From contig NZ_MASN01000060.1 in the NCBI RefSeq assembly GCF_001861355.1, positions 310,001 to 374,000 on the forward strand: a stretch of DNA of 64,000 nt, in the 5' to 3' direction. Made by a program: the position numbers and the translations under genes. Origin of the DNA: Natrialba sp. SSL1 (GTDB lineage Archaea; Halobacteriota; Halobacteria; Halobacteriales; Natrialbaceae). Below are positions 18,719 to 28,688 of this stretch, piece by piece (positions within the stretch are counted from its first letter, which is position 1; the number at the start of each line of letters is the position of its first letter). Under the pieces are notes generated by a model, which made no database searches, was not told the origin of the DNA, and saw only the letters and a list, made by a program, of their open reading frames with translations.

Positions 18719-19895
18719 CGTGTTCACCTCCGTCAGTTCGTTCGCTTTCGCCGCTGGTGCTGGTACTGGTACTGGTGCTGGTGCTGTCGACCGCGCTCGC
18801 GGGTAGCTGCTGGTCGGCTCCCGCACCGTTCTCGAGTGGGGCGCTCTCCTCGTAGTCCGACCCGAAGACGTCGTGTTTGATGCAGGCGGCGCGGTGTGGG
18901 TAGCCCTCGGCGCGTGCGACCTCCCTGTTCTCGGGGTGGATGCGCTTGCACGCTTCCCGTGCGTCGGGACAGCGCGGATGGAACCGACAGCCAGACGGCG
19001 GACTGATCGCCTCCGGCATCACGCCTGTGATCGGGTCGAGTTCCTCGACGGTTCGGTCGGGCCGTGGCATCGAATCCAGCAGCGCGTCGGTGTAGGGGTG
19101 TTTGGTGTCGTAGAACAGTTCGTCCACCGGCGCTTGCTCGACGATTTCGCCGAGGTACATCACGTTCACGCGGTCACAGATTTCGGCGACGACGCCCATG
19201 TCGTGGGTGACCCAGATGAAGCTCGTATCGTACTTCTGCTGGAGTTCGTCGACCAGATCGATGATCTGCCCCTCCACCGTCACGTCGAGCGCCGTCGTCG
19301 GCTCGTCGGCGATGATGAGACTCGGTTCGCAGGCGAGTGCCATCGCGATGAGCACCCGCTGGCGCATTCCGCCGGAGAACTGGTGGGGATACTCCTCGTA
19401 GCGCTCTTCGGGGTCGGGGATACCGACCTCGCGAAGCATGTCGATCGCCTCCTGTCGTGCCGCACCGTTTGACAGATCGCGGTTGAGTTCGATGAACTCT
19501 CGGAGCTGACTGCCGACGGTGAAGACGGGGTTGAGCGACTCCATCGGATCCTGGAAGATGACGGCGATCTCGTTGCCCCGGATACGCGTGCGGACCTCCT
19601 CGTTCGTGAGCATGTCCTCGCGCTCACGGAGTTCGCCGTCGGGGCCCTCCTCGAGTCCAAAGATCGTTTCGCCCTTGTAGGTGATCTCGCCGCCGACGAT
19701 CTCTCCTGGCGACTCGATGAGCCGAAGGAGACTCATCGAGGCGACGCTCTTGCCGGCCCCGCTCTCGCCGACGAGGCCGACGATTTCGCCCTCGTAGACC
19801 TCGAAGGAGATGCCGTCGACTGCCCGTACGGTTCCTGCGTCCGTGAAGAACTGCGTCTTGAGGTCCTCGACGCGAAGGAGTGGTTCTGCGCTCAT
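18711..19895 (-). CDS. dppD: dipeptide/oligopeptide ABC transporter ATP-binding protein (DppD/OppD type)
   Basis: A 394-aa ABC ATPase. Walker [10 protein letters not shown], signature [15 protein letters not shown], Walker [13 protein letters not shown] and H-loop VTHDMGV are seen, followed by the oligo_HPY motif ([10 protein letters not shown]). The C-terminus ends in a Ser-Thr repeat tail ([13 protein letters not shown]), encoded by near-perfect six-base repeats that could slip. It pairs with DppF to power the DppB-DppC channel and overlaps dppF by 8 nt. Confidence 0.93.
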   Translation of the reverse strand: MSAEPLLRVEDLKTQFFTDAGTVRAVDGISFEVYEGEIVGLVGESGAGKSVASMSLLRLIESPGEIVGGEITYKGETIFGLEEGPDGELREREDMLTNEEVRTRIRGNEIAVIFQDPMESLNPVFTVGSQLREFIELNRDLSNGAARQEAIDMLREVGIPDPEERYEEYPHQFSGGMRQRVLIAMALACEPSLIIADEPTTALDVTVEGQIIDLVDELQQKYDTSFIWVTHDMGVVAEICDRVNVMYLGEIVEQAPVDELFYDTKHPYTDALLDSMPRPDRTVEELDPITGVMPEAISPPSGCRFHPRCPDAREACKRIHPENREVARAEGYPHRAACIKHDVFGSDYEESAPLENGAGADQQLPASAVDSTSTSTSTSTSGESERTDGGEHDE

Positions 19896-19974
19896 TGGTG
19901 GGGTGGTGGTGTCATCGTCGGTGTCGTGATCGTGCGGTGTTGTGGGGGTGTCGTTCGATGTCGGGGTCGTGATC

Positions 19975-20018
19975 GGTTCAGTCGCGGTTCAGTCGTGGTT
20001 CAGTCGTGGTTCAGTCGT
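19975..20018. repeat. four tandem copies of an 11-bp unit
   Basis: GGTTCAGTCGY is repeated four times head to tail (19975, 19986, 19997, 20008), then decays into GGTCAGTTCGG. The array lies in the 185-nt gap between dppC and dppD inside one operon. Confidence 0.85.
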
Positions 20019-20080
20019 CGGTCAGTTCGGTTCCGTTGTTTCGGTGGTCTCAATGATCTCGGTGGTCTCGATACTCACTG

Positions 20081-21082
20081 TTAGTCGTCGATTCGCGGGT
20101 CGAGTGCGTCCTGGAGGCCGTCGCCGAACAGGTTGAAGCCCATAATCGTGATCAAGATGGCCAGACCGGGCCAGATCGAGAGCCAGACGTTCGAGTGCAT
20201 GTAGCCGTGTGAGACGTTGAGCATCTGTCCCCAGTCCGGCGTCGGCGGCTGTGCGCCGTAGCCGAGGAACGAGAGGCCGGCGACGATGAGAATCGTGACG
20301 CCGATCTGGAGGGTTGCATAGACCAGCACAGGCGCGAAGCTGTTCGGAATCACGTGTCTGAGGATGATGTTACGGTTCTTCACACCCGACGCCTTCGCGG
20401 CCTCGATGTAGTCCATCTCGCGCACCGAGAGGACCTCGCTTCGGATAATCCGCGCGAAGACGGGGATGAACGTGATTCCGACGCCGATGATCGCGTAGGT
20501 GATATCCGGTGTCCCGCCGCTGACGAACACCGTGAAGACGATGATGAGGATCAGCGGGGGGATCGCGTAGACGGTTTCGACCATCCGCATGAGCACGTCG
20601 TCGACCCGGCCGCCGTAGTATCCGGAGACCGCACCGATGAGTGTTCCGCCGACGAAGCCGATCAGCGTCGAGGCGATGCCGACGCTGACGGAAACCTGTG
20701 CGCCGTAGACGATTCTGGTGAAGTAATCACGGCCGCTCGGATCGGTGCCGAGCGGATTACTCAGCGAGCCGTCGGCGTGAAACGCCGGCGGAACGTTCTC
20801 TTCGCCCTGTCCCGGTGGCGGAATCCGCTCCGGATGCTCGAAGATTGGCAGCGTCTCGGCGAACGTGAAATCTGATAGTGCGCCGAACGTAATTCGCGAG
20901 AGGTTGCTGTCGACGACCGTGTACGCCGAGATCAACAGGACGACGGTGATGACGTACAGTCCCCACCGTGCGGTCGTATCTTGCATCACCTTCGCAAACG
21001 TGTAGCGCCAGCCGAACTTGGCTTCGACGTCCTCCTGCGGGCCGCCGGCGTCAGCGTCCATCTGCCCTTCGCCAATTGCCAC
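20081..21082 (-). CDS. dppC: dipeptide/oligopeptide ABC transporter permease (DppC type)
   Basis: A 333-aa inner-membrane permease. After a charged N-terminus and a first TM (WGLYVITVVLLISAYTVV) comes a periplasmic-type loop with NPLGTDPSGRDYFTRIVYGAQVS, the hallmark of DppC/OppC. Five further TM segments and the EAA loop (EAAKASGVKNRNIILRHVIPN) that contacts the ATPases follow. It forms the channel with DppB. It starts 100 nt after dppB and is separated from dppD by 185 nt. Confidence 0.93.
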   Translation of the reverse strand: MAIGEGQMDADAGGPQEDVEAKFGWRYTFAKVMQDTTARWGLYVITVVLLISAYTVVDSNLSRITFGALSDFTFAETLPIFEHPERIPPPGQGEENVPPAFHADGSLSNPLGTDPSGRDYFTRIVYGAQVSVSVGIASTLIGFVGGTLIGAVSGYYGGRVDDVLMRMVETVYAIPPLILIIVFTVFVSGGTPDITYAIIGVGITFIPVFARIIRSEVLSVREMDYIEAAKASGVKNRNIILRHVIPNSFAPVLVYATLQIGVTILIVAGLSFLGYGAQPPTPDWGQMLNVSHGYMHSNVWLSIWPGLAILITIMGFNLFGDGLQDALDPRIDD

Positions 21083-21182
21083 GATCAGACACCTCCTGGT
21101 CCGGTGGCGCTTTCTCGGGCGCTATTCGAGGCGTTTTCTGGACCGCTCCCATCGCCGGCCGTGATACGTGTTCCTCGCATGG

Positions 21183-22181
21183 TCAGTCACGGTCTCCGTA
21201 GGTCACTCGGGGGTCGATGTAGGCGTAGGAAATATCCGTGATGATCACGCCGATGACGAACATCGTGCCGATCACGATCGTGATCCCCATGATCAGTTGG
21301 TAATCGAGACTCTGGATCGCCTCCAAGAACAGCCGCCCGATCCCGTTGATGTTGAACACGTACTCGATGAGCACGGCACCGCCGAGCGCCGTCGAGAGGT
21401 TGAGTCCAACGATCGTGATGATCGGCAACTGAGCGACCTGGAAGGCGTGTTTTCGCAGAATCGTCCGCTCCGGCACGCCGTACGCCCGCGCGAGTTTGAC
21501 GTACTCTCCCTGCAACGACTCGATCATCTGCGTGCGCTCGACGCGCATCAGCGTCGCCATCTGTAACGTCCCTAGCGCGACCATCGGCAACAACAGATGG
21601 CGTATCGTCTGGAACGCCAACTCGAGATAGCCGCTGTAGCCGTAGTGTTCCGGACTGCGCCACGGATAGACGAGCCCACTCGAAGGCAGCCATCCGAGCT
21701 GGATCGCGAAGATCAGGATGAGCATGATGCCGATCCAGAACGAGGGGGTGCTCACGCCGATGAGCGCGACGATGCGCGAGACGTGATCGGTCGGCTCGTT
21801 TCGCCGAGTTGCGGCGATGATACCCAGCGGGATCGCGGTGACGAGCGCGAACGCGTACGCGGAGATGACGAGCAAGAGTGTCGGTCCGGCCCGCTGAATG
21901 AGCAGGTCGGTGACGGGCCGATCCCGGTGAATGCTGTGTCCGAGGTCGCCCTGCAGGAGGTTGACCATGTAGGTGACGTACCGTTCGTGGAGCGGGCGAT
22001 CGAGGCCGTACTGGCGCTCGACGCGCTCGATCACCTCCTGATCGACCTCTTGGCCCTGCAGCATGAGCCGAACGGGGTCGCCGGGGGCGAGATTCGCGAG
22101 GATAAACGTGATGACGGTGATCCCAATCAGGACGGGGATCGCCTGCACCACGCGAAATGCCGTGTATCGTAGGAGTCCCAT
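21183..22181 (-). CDS. dppB: dipeptide/oligopeptide ABC transporter permease (DppB type)
   Basis: A 332-aa permease. It opens with the family N-terminus RYTAFRVVQAIPVLIGITVITF and the LAPGDPVRLM loop. Six TM segments are visible, with the EAA motif YVKLARAYGVPERTILRKHAF. It pairs with DppC to form the translocation path. It lies 218 nt downstream of the substrate-binding protein gene on the same strand. Confidence 0.93.
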   Translation of the reverse strand: MGLLRYTAFRVVQAIPVLIGITVITFILANLAPGDPVRLMLQGQEVDQEVIERVERQYGLDRPLHERYVTYMVNLLQGDLGHSIHRDRPVTDLLIQRAGPTLLLVISAYAFALVTAIPLGIIAATRRNEPTDHVSRIVALIGVSTPSFWIGIMLILIFAIQLGWLPSSGLVYPWRSPEHYGYSGYLELAFQTIRHLLLPMVALGTLQMATLMRVERTQMIESLQGEYVKLARAYGVPERTILRKHAFQVAQLPIITIVGLNLSTALGGAVLIEYVFNINGIGRLFLEAIQSLDYQLIMGITIVIGTMFVIGVIITDISYAYIDPRVTYGDRD

Positions 22182-22399
22182 GTGAGTGCGGTAGCGATGT
22201 CAGCGTTGGTGTCGGTCGGAGTCGAGTTCCCGTGTCTTCGCGTCTCAGGTCGACGCCAGCATCGTCTCCGGTCTCAGCTGCGGCGGGCCCGGACGTGTGC
22301 TGTTCCGGCGTCGCTCTCTTTGTCCAGCGGGCGTCGGCAGTGGTAGCCAGGGCCGGTTCGAACCAGCCCTGACGCGGTTCACGAGCGAGACGCTCCCGG

Positions 22400-24085
22400 T
22401 TAGTCGTCAATCCAGACGTTGCCGTACTCGGAGACGGGACGCGGGTTCTGCTGGACCATCGGATGGGCGTGTAGGTCCCGGACGTGTTCGCCCGACGCCA
22501 TCGTGTTGTGGAACGAGTACGCCGGGAGCGACGGCAGCTCTTCTAAGATTTCGAGCATGACACCCTCGTAGAGGTCGTACCGTTCGTCCTGATTCGCCAG
22601 CTCGCGAGCCTCCGCGATATCGTCGTGGAAGCTGTCACTTCCCTCGTAGAAGTGCGCCTGATTAATGCCGACTTGACTCTCGTGGTAGAGGTTGTACATG
22701 TAGGCATCCGGATCCGGCCCACCGGTCCAGCCGAGGAGATACGCCTGGAAGTCGTCCGGACTCGGATCCTCGTTGTACACCGTCTGGTCGAGCAGCGTCC
22801 CGAAGTCGAGCGTCTCGGCCTGGGCTCCCTCGTAGCCGATCTCGTGAAGGCGGGTCACGATCCGCTCTGCCAGATCTCCGCGGTGGTCGCCCGGTGCGGC
22901 GATCGTCGGACTCCAGTCGTCGTCGACCGCGCCGTCGAGCAACTCCTCGGCCTGGTCTGGATCGTACTCCGGATAGTGCTCGTCGTGCCACTCGTCGAGC
23001 GGGAAGTTCCACTGTTCATTCGTGATCGGCGGAATCGGTGCCGATAGCGGCTGTGCAACGTTTCCGAGACGCGACTCGACGAAGTCGGTCATCGAGAACG
23101 CATGACAGATCCCTCGACGTACGTCGGGATCGCCCGTCGGCGCGTCGTCCCGACAGTTGAACGTCAGGTGCATGTACGACGGGCTCTCGCTGATGTGGAC
23201 CCGCACGTCGTCGTCACCCTCGAGTTCACTCCAGTCGTCGTTGGGGACGTCGGCGATCGCATCCGTGTCACCGGCGCGGATCTCACCGACTCGGCTCGCC
23301 TCGTCGACGTTGTCGACGAAGGTGATCTCCTGGAGATACGGCTCCGGCTCGTCCCAGTAGTCGTCGTTGCGCTCGAGTGTCACGTACTCGTTGAACTCGA
23401 AGTCGCTCCAGACGAACGGGCCGGAGCCGACCGGGTTCGTGTTGAACTCCTCGCGGTCGTCCTCGCTCTCGCGTTCACTCTCGGGAACGATGGAAATCGC
23501 CATCGTCTGGAGTTCCCACGGCCCGTAGGGATGCTCGAGGTCGACCTGCACCTGGTAGTCGTCGATCGCCTCGGCGTCCTCGATCATGTCGTACTGGGCT
23601 TCGTTGACGCTGTCCTCCTCCTGGTAGGCCATGAAGGTGTGGGCCACGTCGCTCGCGGTGAGTTCCTCGCCGTTGTGGAACTCGACCCCTTCGTGAATCT
23701 CGTAGAGGTATCGTGTGCCGTCGCGCTCTACGTCGGGCATGTCGACGGCGACCTTCGGCTCTAGATCGAGGCCGGCGTCCCACTCGTAGAGGCCGTCGAA
23801 CACGAGGTTGTACACCTGTGCGCTGTAGGCGTCGTTGGAGTGGATCGGGTCGAAGTCCTCGTCCCGTTCTAGCTCCTGGGTGTACTCCATCGTGCTCTCG
23901 CGAGCAGCGTCCTCGTCGTCGGGTTCCTCCCGATCGTAGTCGTAGTCTGTGGGATCAATGATGTCTTCCTCACCGTTTTCCTCCTCACCGTTCCCACCGA
24001 TGCACCCTGCGATGGCCGTCGCCGACACTGCCGTTCCGGTCGCAAGAACGTATCGCCGGCTGACGTCTGGTAACTTCCGTACCAT
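22400..24085 (-). CDS. dppA: ABC transporter substrate-binding lipoprotein (family 5, peptide type)
   Basis: A 561-aa SBP_bac_5 protein. The signal has twin arginines (SRRYVLATG) and a lipobox ending at Cys28 (AIAGC), so it is probably a Tat-exported lipoprotein. A Glu/Asp-rich spacer of about 50 residues follows. The family signature is clear: VFDGLYEWDAGLDLEPKVA, GVEFHNGEELTASDVAHTF and NPVGSGPFVW. It captures peptides, or possibly nickel or other ligands, for DppBCDF. ATG 24085 is preferred; ATG 24106 is an alternative seven codons upstream. Confidence 0.92.
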   Translation of the reverse strand: MVRKLPDVSRRYVLATGTAVSATAIAGCIGGNGEEENGEEDIIDPTDYDYDREEPDDEDAARESTMEYTQELERDEDFDPIHSNDAYSAQVYNLVFDGLYEWDAGLDLEPKVAVDMPDVERDGTRYLYEIHEGVEFHNGEELTASDVAHTFMAYQEEDSVNEAQYDMIEDAEAIDDYQVQVDLEHPYGPWELQTMAISIVPESERESEDDREEFNTNPVGSGPFVWSDFEFNEYVTLERNDDYWDEPEPYLQEITFVDNVDEASRVGEIRAGDTDAIADVPNDDWSELEGDDDVRVHISESPSYMHLTFNCRDDAPTGDPDVRRGICHAFSMTDFVESRLGNVAQPLSAPIPPITNEQWNFPLDEWHDEHYPEYDPDQAEELLDGAVDDDWSPTIAAPGDHRGDLAERIVTRLHEIGYEGAQAETLDFGTLLDQTVYNEDPSPDDFQAYLLGWTGGPDPDAYMYNLYHESQVGINQAHFYEGSDSFHDDIAEARELANQDERYDLYEGVMLEILEELPSLPAYSFHNTMASGEHVRDLHAHPMVQQNPRPVSEYGNVWIDD

Positions 24086-24444
24086 CCCGTCGATATAGAC
24101 AGTCATCGACTCTTTGTTATCCTCTCCCAAACAGGAGGAATAACGGGGATACTGACCGAGGCCCCAACGTAATGCGATTTTACACGATTTTTGCTGTCCT
24201 TTGGTCACCACTGCTGTGTACTATCGGACAGATGTGGTGTCTCGGAACGTTCTTCTCCGGATCTCTCGACGCGCATCACTCAGCCGACTCGCCGAGCAGA
24301 CACTCACAGCCGGTGATCTGTTGTGTGGGACTACCGCCCTGTCGTGGCCTCCAATGGTGTCACAGTTGCACTCCGACACCACCACATCGTCCGCGACTGA
24401 CGGGAACAGTGACCTTTTTCCACCGGCACATACAGTATCGCTGT
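24086..24444. other. 359-nt divergent intergenic region
   Basis: This is the shared upstream region of dppA (minus) and the PPC/DUF296-polC pair (plus). Its GC is lower near dppA. A T-rich CTTTTTCC about 30 nt before ATG 24445 may be the TATA element for the plus-strand pair. No gene or repeat is seen. Confidence 0.5.
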
Positions 24445-24864
24445 ATGAACCACCGAGCCGTCGACACCGACGCGGAGTACGTCGCCCGCCTCGACACCGG
24501 CGCGGACTGGCGCGCCGAAATCGAGTCGCTCGCCGACGAGGTCGCGGCCGACGCCGCCTGGTTTAGCGCCCTCGGTGCCGTCCAGGACGCCGAACTCTGG
24601 TTCTACGACCAGGACGAGTGTGAGTACTACCCCATCGAGTTCGACGAGCCACTCGAGGTCGCAAGCTGTGTTGGCAACGTCTCGCTACTCGAGGGTGAGC
24701 GCTTCGCCCACACCCACGCCGTCCTCTCTGACCCAGACGGCACCACCTACGCCGGCCACCTGAACGAGGCCACCGTCTGGGCCGGTGAGGTCCACATGCG
24801 CGTCTTCGAGGAGGGCCTCGAGCGCGAGTACGACGAAACGACCGAGCTCGACCTCTGGCTCTGA
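24445..24864 (+). CDS. PPC/DUF296-domain DNA-binding-like protein
   Basis: A 139-aa protein consisting of a single PPC (DUF296) domain. The metal-site signature FAHTHAVLSDPDGTTYAGHL and the start LDTGADWRAEIESLADEV fit the family, which includes archaeal trimeric proteins and plant AT-hook proteins. It may bind DNA or a small ligand. The stop codon is one base before the ATG of polC, so both genes are almost certainly co-transcribed and perhaps translationally coupled. That link to the replicative polymerase is interesting. Confidence 0.85.
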   Translation: MNHRAVDTDAEYVARLDTGADWRAEIESLADEVAADAAWFSALGAVQDAELWFYDQDECEYYPIEFDEPLEVASCVGNVSLLEGERFAHTHAVLSDPDGTTYAGHLNEATVWAGEVHMRVFEEGLEREYDETTELDLWL

Positions 24865-24865
24865 G

Positions 24866-27800
24866 ATGCGCGCGGAAGACGAACGATACTTCGAGCAACT
24901 CGAGTCCCAGCTCGAGGAGGCGTTCGACGTCGCCGAGGAAGCCAAAGAACGCGGCAGCGATCCCGAACCCGACGTCGAGATTCCGACCGCACGGGACATG
25001 GCCGACCGCGTCGAGAACATTCTGGGAATCGACGGCGTCGCCGAGCGCGTCAGGGAACTCGAGGGCGAGATGTCTCGCGAGGAAGCAGCCCTCGAACTCG
25101 CGGAGGACTTCGCAGAGGGGCGCGTCGGTGACTACGAGACGAAAGCCGGCAAGGTCGAGGGCGCGGTTCGAACGGCGGTCGCCCTGCTCACGGAGGGTGT
25201 CGTCGCAGCACCGATCGAGGGAATCGACCGGGTCGAAATTCTGACGAACGACGACGGGACGGAGTTCGTCAACGTCTACTACGCCGGGCCGATCCGGTCT
25301 GCGGGCGGGACAGCACAGGCGCTCTCCGTGCTGGTCGCAGACTACACACGCGCACTCGTCGGCATCGAGCAGTACGACGCGAGACAGGAGGAGATCGAGC
25401 GCTACGCCGAGGAGATCGCCCTCTACGACAAGGAGACGGGCCTGCAGTACTGCCCGAAGGACAAGGAGGCGAAGTTCATCGCCAAGCACCTCCCGATCAT
25501 GCTGGACGGGGAGGCGACCGGCGACGAGGAGGTCTCCGGCTTTCGCGACCTGGAGCGGGTCGACACCAACAGCGCCCGGGGTGGGATGTGTCTCGTGCTC
25601 GGTGAGGGGATCGCGCTCAAGGCCCCCAAGATCCAGCGCTACACCCGTAATCTCGACGAGATCGACTGGCCGTGGCTGCAGGATCTGATCGACGGCAATT
25701 ACGCGGCCGATTCGGAGGACGACGAAGACGCCGACGACGCGGCTGCCGAAGACGAGAACGGCGAGGGAGACGGCGACGAAGAGAGCGAAACAGACGCCGA
25801 GGGAACGGCCGAGACGGACGAGGCTGACCCCGACACAGCCGACGGCGACACTTCGGACGAAGACAGCGACGGCGAGGGACCACCCCGCGTCGGTAAATCC
25901 GAAAAATTCCTCCGGGACCTGATCGCCGGCCGGCCGGTCTTCTCCCATCCGTGTGCCACGGGCGGCTTCCGCCTGCGCTACGGCCGCGCGAGAAACCACG
26001 GCTTTGCGACCGCCGGTGTCCACCCCGCCGCGATGCACCTGGTCGACGACTTCCTCGCGACTGGCACCCAGATCAAGACCGAACGACCCGGCAAGGCCGC
26101 CGGCGTCGTCCCCGTCGACTCCATCGAGGGGCCGACCGTCAAACTCGCCAACGGCGACGTTCGACAGGTCGACGACCCCGCCGAAGCCAAGGAGATCCGA
26201 AACGGCGTCGAGGCGATCCTCGACCTCGGCGAATACCTCGTCAACTACGGCGAGTTCGTCGAGAACAACCATCCGCTCGCGCCCGCCTCCTACACTCCTG
26301 AGTGGTGGATTCAAGACGTGGAGGCTGCCGGTGTCGACATCCAGGCCCTGCAGGACGATCCGCGCATCGACCTCGAACACCCCGATCCCGACGAGGCGAT
26401 CGAGTGGGCACTCGAGTACGACGCGCCGCTGCACCCCATGTACACCTACCTCTGGCACGACTTGCCCGTCGAGGAGTTCTGTGCGTTGGCGGACGCAGTG
26501 GCTGCTGGACGGGTTGAGCAGACCGGGGACGGGACTGGCGGCGACGGCGCGGACACCCTCGTCCTCGAGTACACCGAACCCACACGCGAGGCACTCGAGA
26601 CTATCGTCATCGAACACCGCCAGCGCGAGGGCAGCGGCGAGGCCAACGGCCGAATCGAAATCGACGACTGGCGGCCGCTCGCGCGGTCACTTGGCTGTGA
26701 GATCCGCCGGACGGCGACCGACGGCTCCTCGCGCTCTCCTGGTGCGAACGTCTCGCCCGACGGACCCGACGCGAACACCTCGTCAGCAACGATCGAACTC
26801 GAGCGCGCCTGGGCCGACGACGACCTCTCGACGCGCGCTCGCACCTGGGGCCACGAGGATCAGCCGGACGGCTCGAACGCCGTCAAAGCCGCCAACGAGG
26901 TCGCACCGTTCGAAATCCGGGAACGCTCGCCGACTCGCGTCGGCAACAGAATGGGCCGTCCGGAGAAATCCGAGCGCCGCGACCTCAGTCCGCCGGTCCA
27001 CACCCTCTTCCCGATCGGCGAAGCCGGCGGCGCACAGCGCAACGTCGCCGACGCAGCCAAACACGCCGAAACAATGTCGGACACGCCCGGCGTCGTCGAA
27101 ATCCAGATCGGCCGCCACCAGTGTCCAAGCTGTGACACGGAGACGTTCAAGAACCGTTGTCCCGACTGCGAGACCCGAACCGAACCCGACTACCGCTGTC
27201 CCGACTGCGAGCAGTCACTCGAGCCTGATGACTCCGGTCGCGTCGAGTGTGGCCGCTGTGAGATCGAGGGCACCTGTGTCGAGACCCGCGAGGTCGACAT
27301 CAACGACGAATTTCGGAGTGCACTCGAGTCCGTCGGCGAGCGGGAGAACGCCTTCGAGATCCTGAAGGGGGTCAAGGGGCTGACCTCGTCGAACAAGGTT
27401 CCAGAACCCATCGAGAAGGGGATCTTGCGCGCCAAACACGACGTGTCGGCGTTCAAAGACGGCACGGTCCGCTACGACATGACGGACCTGCCGGTGACAT
27501 CCGTCCGCGCGAGCGAACTCGATATCGACGTGGGGCAGCTTCAGGCACTCGGCTACGAGGAGGACATCCACGGCGAGCCACTGGTCCACGAGGATCAGTT
27601 GGTCGAACTCAACGTACAGGACATCGTCCTCTCGGACGGTGCGGCCGAGCACATGATGCAGACGGCCGACTTCATCGACGACCTGCTGGAACAGTACTAC
27701 GGCCTCGAGCCGTTCTACGAACTCGAGGACCGCCAGGATCTGGTCGGCGAACTCGTCTTCGGCATGGCTCCCCACACGAGTGCCGCAACTGTCGGAAGAG

Positions 27801-28615
27801 TGATTGGTTTCACGAGCGCAGCGGTCGGATACGCTCATCCGTACTTTCACGCCGCAAAACGAAGGAATTGTGACGGGGACGAAGACTGTGTGATGCTTCT
27901 CATGGACGGTCTTCTCAACTTTAGTAGAAGTTTTCTCCCCGACAAACGAGGCGGGCGCATGGACGCACCTTTGGTCATGTCCTCTCGCATCGATCCTTCC
28001 GAAATCGACGACGAGGCCCACAACATGGACATCGTCTCGCAGTACCCCCGCGAGTTCTATCTCGCAACCTTAGAGCAGGCCGATCCGGAGGATGTGGACA
28101 TCCAGATCGGCGAGGACACGCTCGGCACCGACGGCGAGTACACCGGCTTTGAGCACACCCACGACGTGACAGACATCGCAATGGGGCCGGATCTCTCCGC
28201 GTACAAGACCCTGGGCTCGATGATGGACAAGATGGACGCCCAGCTCGAACTCTCGCGGAAACTCGCCGCCGTCGACGAAACAGACGTCGCAGAACGGGTT
28301 ATCGAGTACCACTTCCTACCAGACCTGATCGGGAACCTGCGTGCGTTCTCCCGACAGGAAACCCGGTGTCTCGACTGCGGCGAGAAGTTCCGCCGGATGC
28401 CACTGACCGGCGACTGTCGGGAGTGTGGCGGCCGCGTCAACCTCACCGTCCACCAGGGATCGGTGAACAAGTACATGCAGACGGCAATCGAGGTCGCCGA
28501 GGAGTACGACTGCCGAGACTACACCAAACAGCGACTGGAAGTACTCGAGAAGTCACTCGAGAGTATTTTCGAGAACGACAAGAACAAACAGTCTGGTATT
28601 GAAGACTTCATGTAG
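24866..28615 (+). CDS. polC: DNA polymerase D large (catalytic) subunit DP2
   Basis: A 1249-aa catalytic subunit of the archaeal replicative polymerase PolD. The catalytic motif N1001-x-D1003-G-D1005 (RRNCDGDEDC) is intact. Zinc-binding clusters lie near 752-800 (CPSC, CPDC, CPDC, CGRC) and near 1168-1190 (CLDC, CREC). The C-terminus NKQSGIEDFM resembles a PCNA-interacting PIP box. A roughly 58-residue acidic insert sits at about 281-338. No intein is present, although this catalytic site is a known intein target. A patch of about 200 bp around it has distinctly lower GC (about 50%) and unusual codons. ATG 24866 is chosen; the frame open before it overlaps the PPC gene. Confidence 0.96.
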   Translation: MRAEDERYFEQLESQLEEAFDVAEEAKERGSDPEPDVEIPTARDMADRVENILGIDGVAERVRELEGEMSREEAALELAEDFAEGRVGDYETKAGKVEGAVRTAVALLTEGVVAAPIEGIDRVEILTNDDGTEFVNVYYAGPIRSAGGTAQALSVLVADYTRALVGIEQYDARQEEIERYAEEIALYDKETGLQYCPKDKEAKFIAKHLPIMLDGEATGDEEVSGFRDLERVDTNSARGGMCLVLGEGIALKAPKIQRYTRNLDEIDWPWLQDLIDGNYAADSEDDEDADDAAAEDENGEGDGDEESETDAEGTAETDEADPDTADGDTSDEDSDGEGPPRVGKSEKFLRDLIAGRPVFSHPCATGGFRLRYGRARNHGFATAGVHPAAMHLVDDFLATGTQIKTERPGKAAGVVPVDSIEGPTVKLANGDVRQVDDPAEAKEIRNGVEAILDLGEYLVNYGEFVENNHPLAPASYTPEWWIQDVEAAGVDIQALQDDPRIDLEHPDPDEAIEWALEYDAPLHPMYTYLWHDLPVEEFCALADAVAAGRVEQTGDGTGGDGADTLVLEYTEPTREALETIVIEHRQREGSGEANGRIEIDDWRPLARSLGCEIRRTATDGSSRSPGANVSPDGPDANTSSATIELERAWADDDLSTRARTWGHEDQPDGSNAVKAANEVAPFEIRERSPTRVGNRMGRPEKSERRDLSPPVHTLFPIGEAGGAQRNVADAAKHAETMSDTPGVVEIQIGRHQCPSCDTETFKNRCPDCETRTEPDYRCPDCEQSLEPDDSGRVECGRCEIEGTCVETREVDINDEFRSALESVGERENAFEILKGVKGLTSSNKVPEPIEKGILRAKHDVSAFKDGTVRYDMTDLPVTSVRASELDIDVGQLQALGYEEDIHGEPLVHEDQLVELNVQDIVLSDGAAEHMMQTADFIDDLLEQYYGLEPFYELEDRQDLVGELVFGMAPHTSAATVGRVIGFTSAAVGYAHPYFHAAKRRNCDGDEDCVMLLMDGLLNFSRSFLPDKRGGRMDAPLVMSSRIDPSEIDDEAHNMDIVSQYPREFYLATLEQADPEDVDIQIGEDTLGTDGEYTGFEHTHDVTDIAMGPDLSAYKTLGSMMDKMDAQLELSRKLAAVDETDVAERVIEYHFLPDLIGNLRAFSRQETRCLDCGEKFRRMPLTGDCRECGGRVNLTVHQGSVNKYMQTAIEVAEEYDCRDYTKQRLEVLEKSLESIFENDKNKQSGIEDFM

Positions 28616-28688
28616 CCGCTACCGGCTGTTCTGTCCTGATTTGGGCTTCACGAGGTCGCTTTCGGCGGCCGTTCTGTGGCCGCAGGTA

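Noticed and set aside
24563-26617. 684-codon open frame opposite polC
   Set aside because: It is antisense to a certain gene. Long antisense frames are expected in GC-rich DNA with strong third-position bias, and the product has no family features.
24866-28615. Intein inside polC
   Set aside because: The catalytic motif is continuous (N1001-C1002-D1003) and no splicing or endonuclease blocks are present; only a compositional scar remains.
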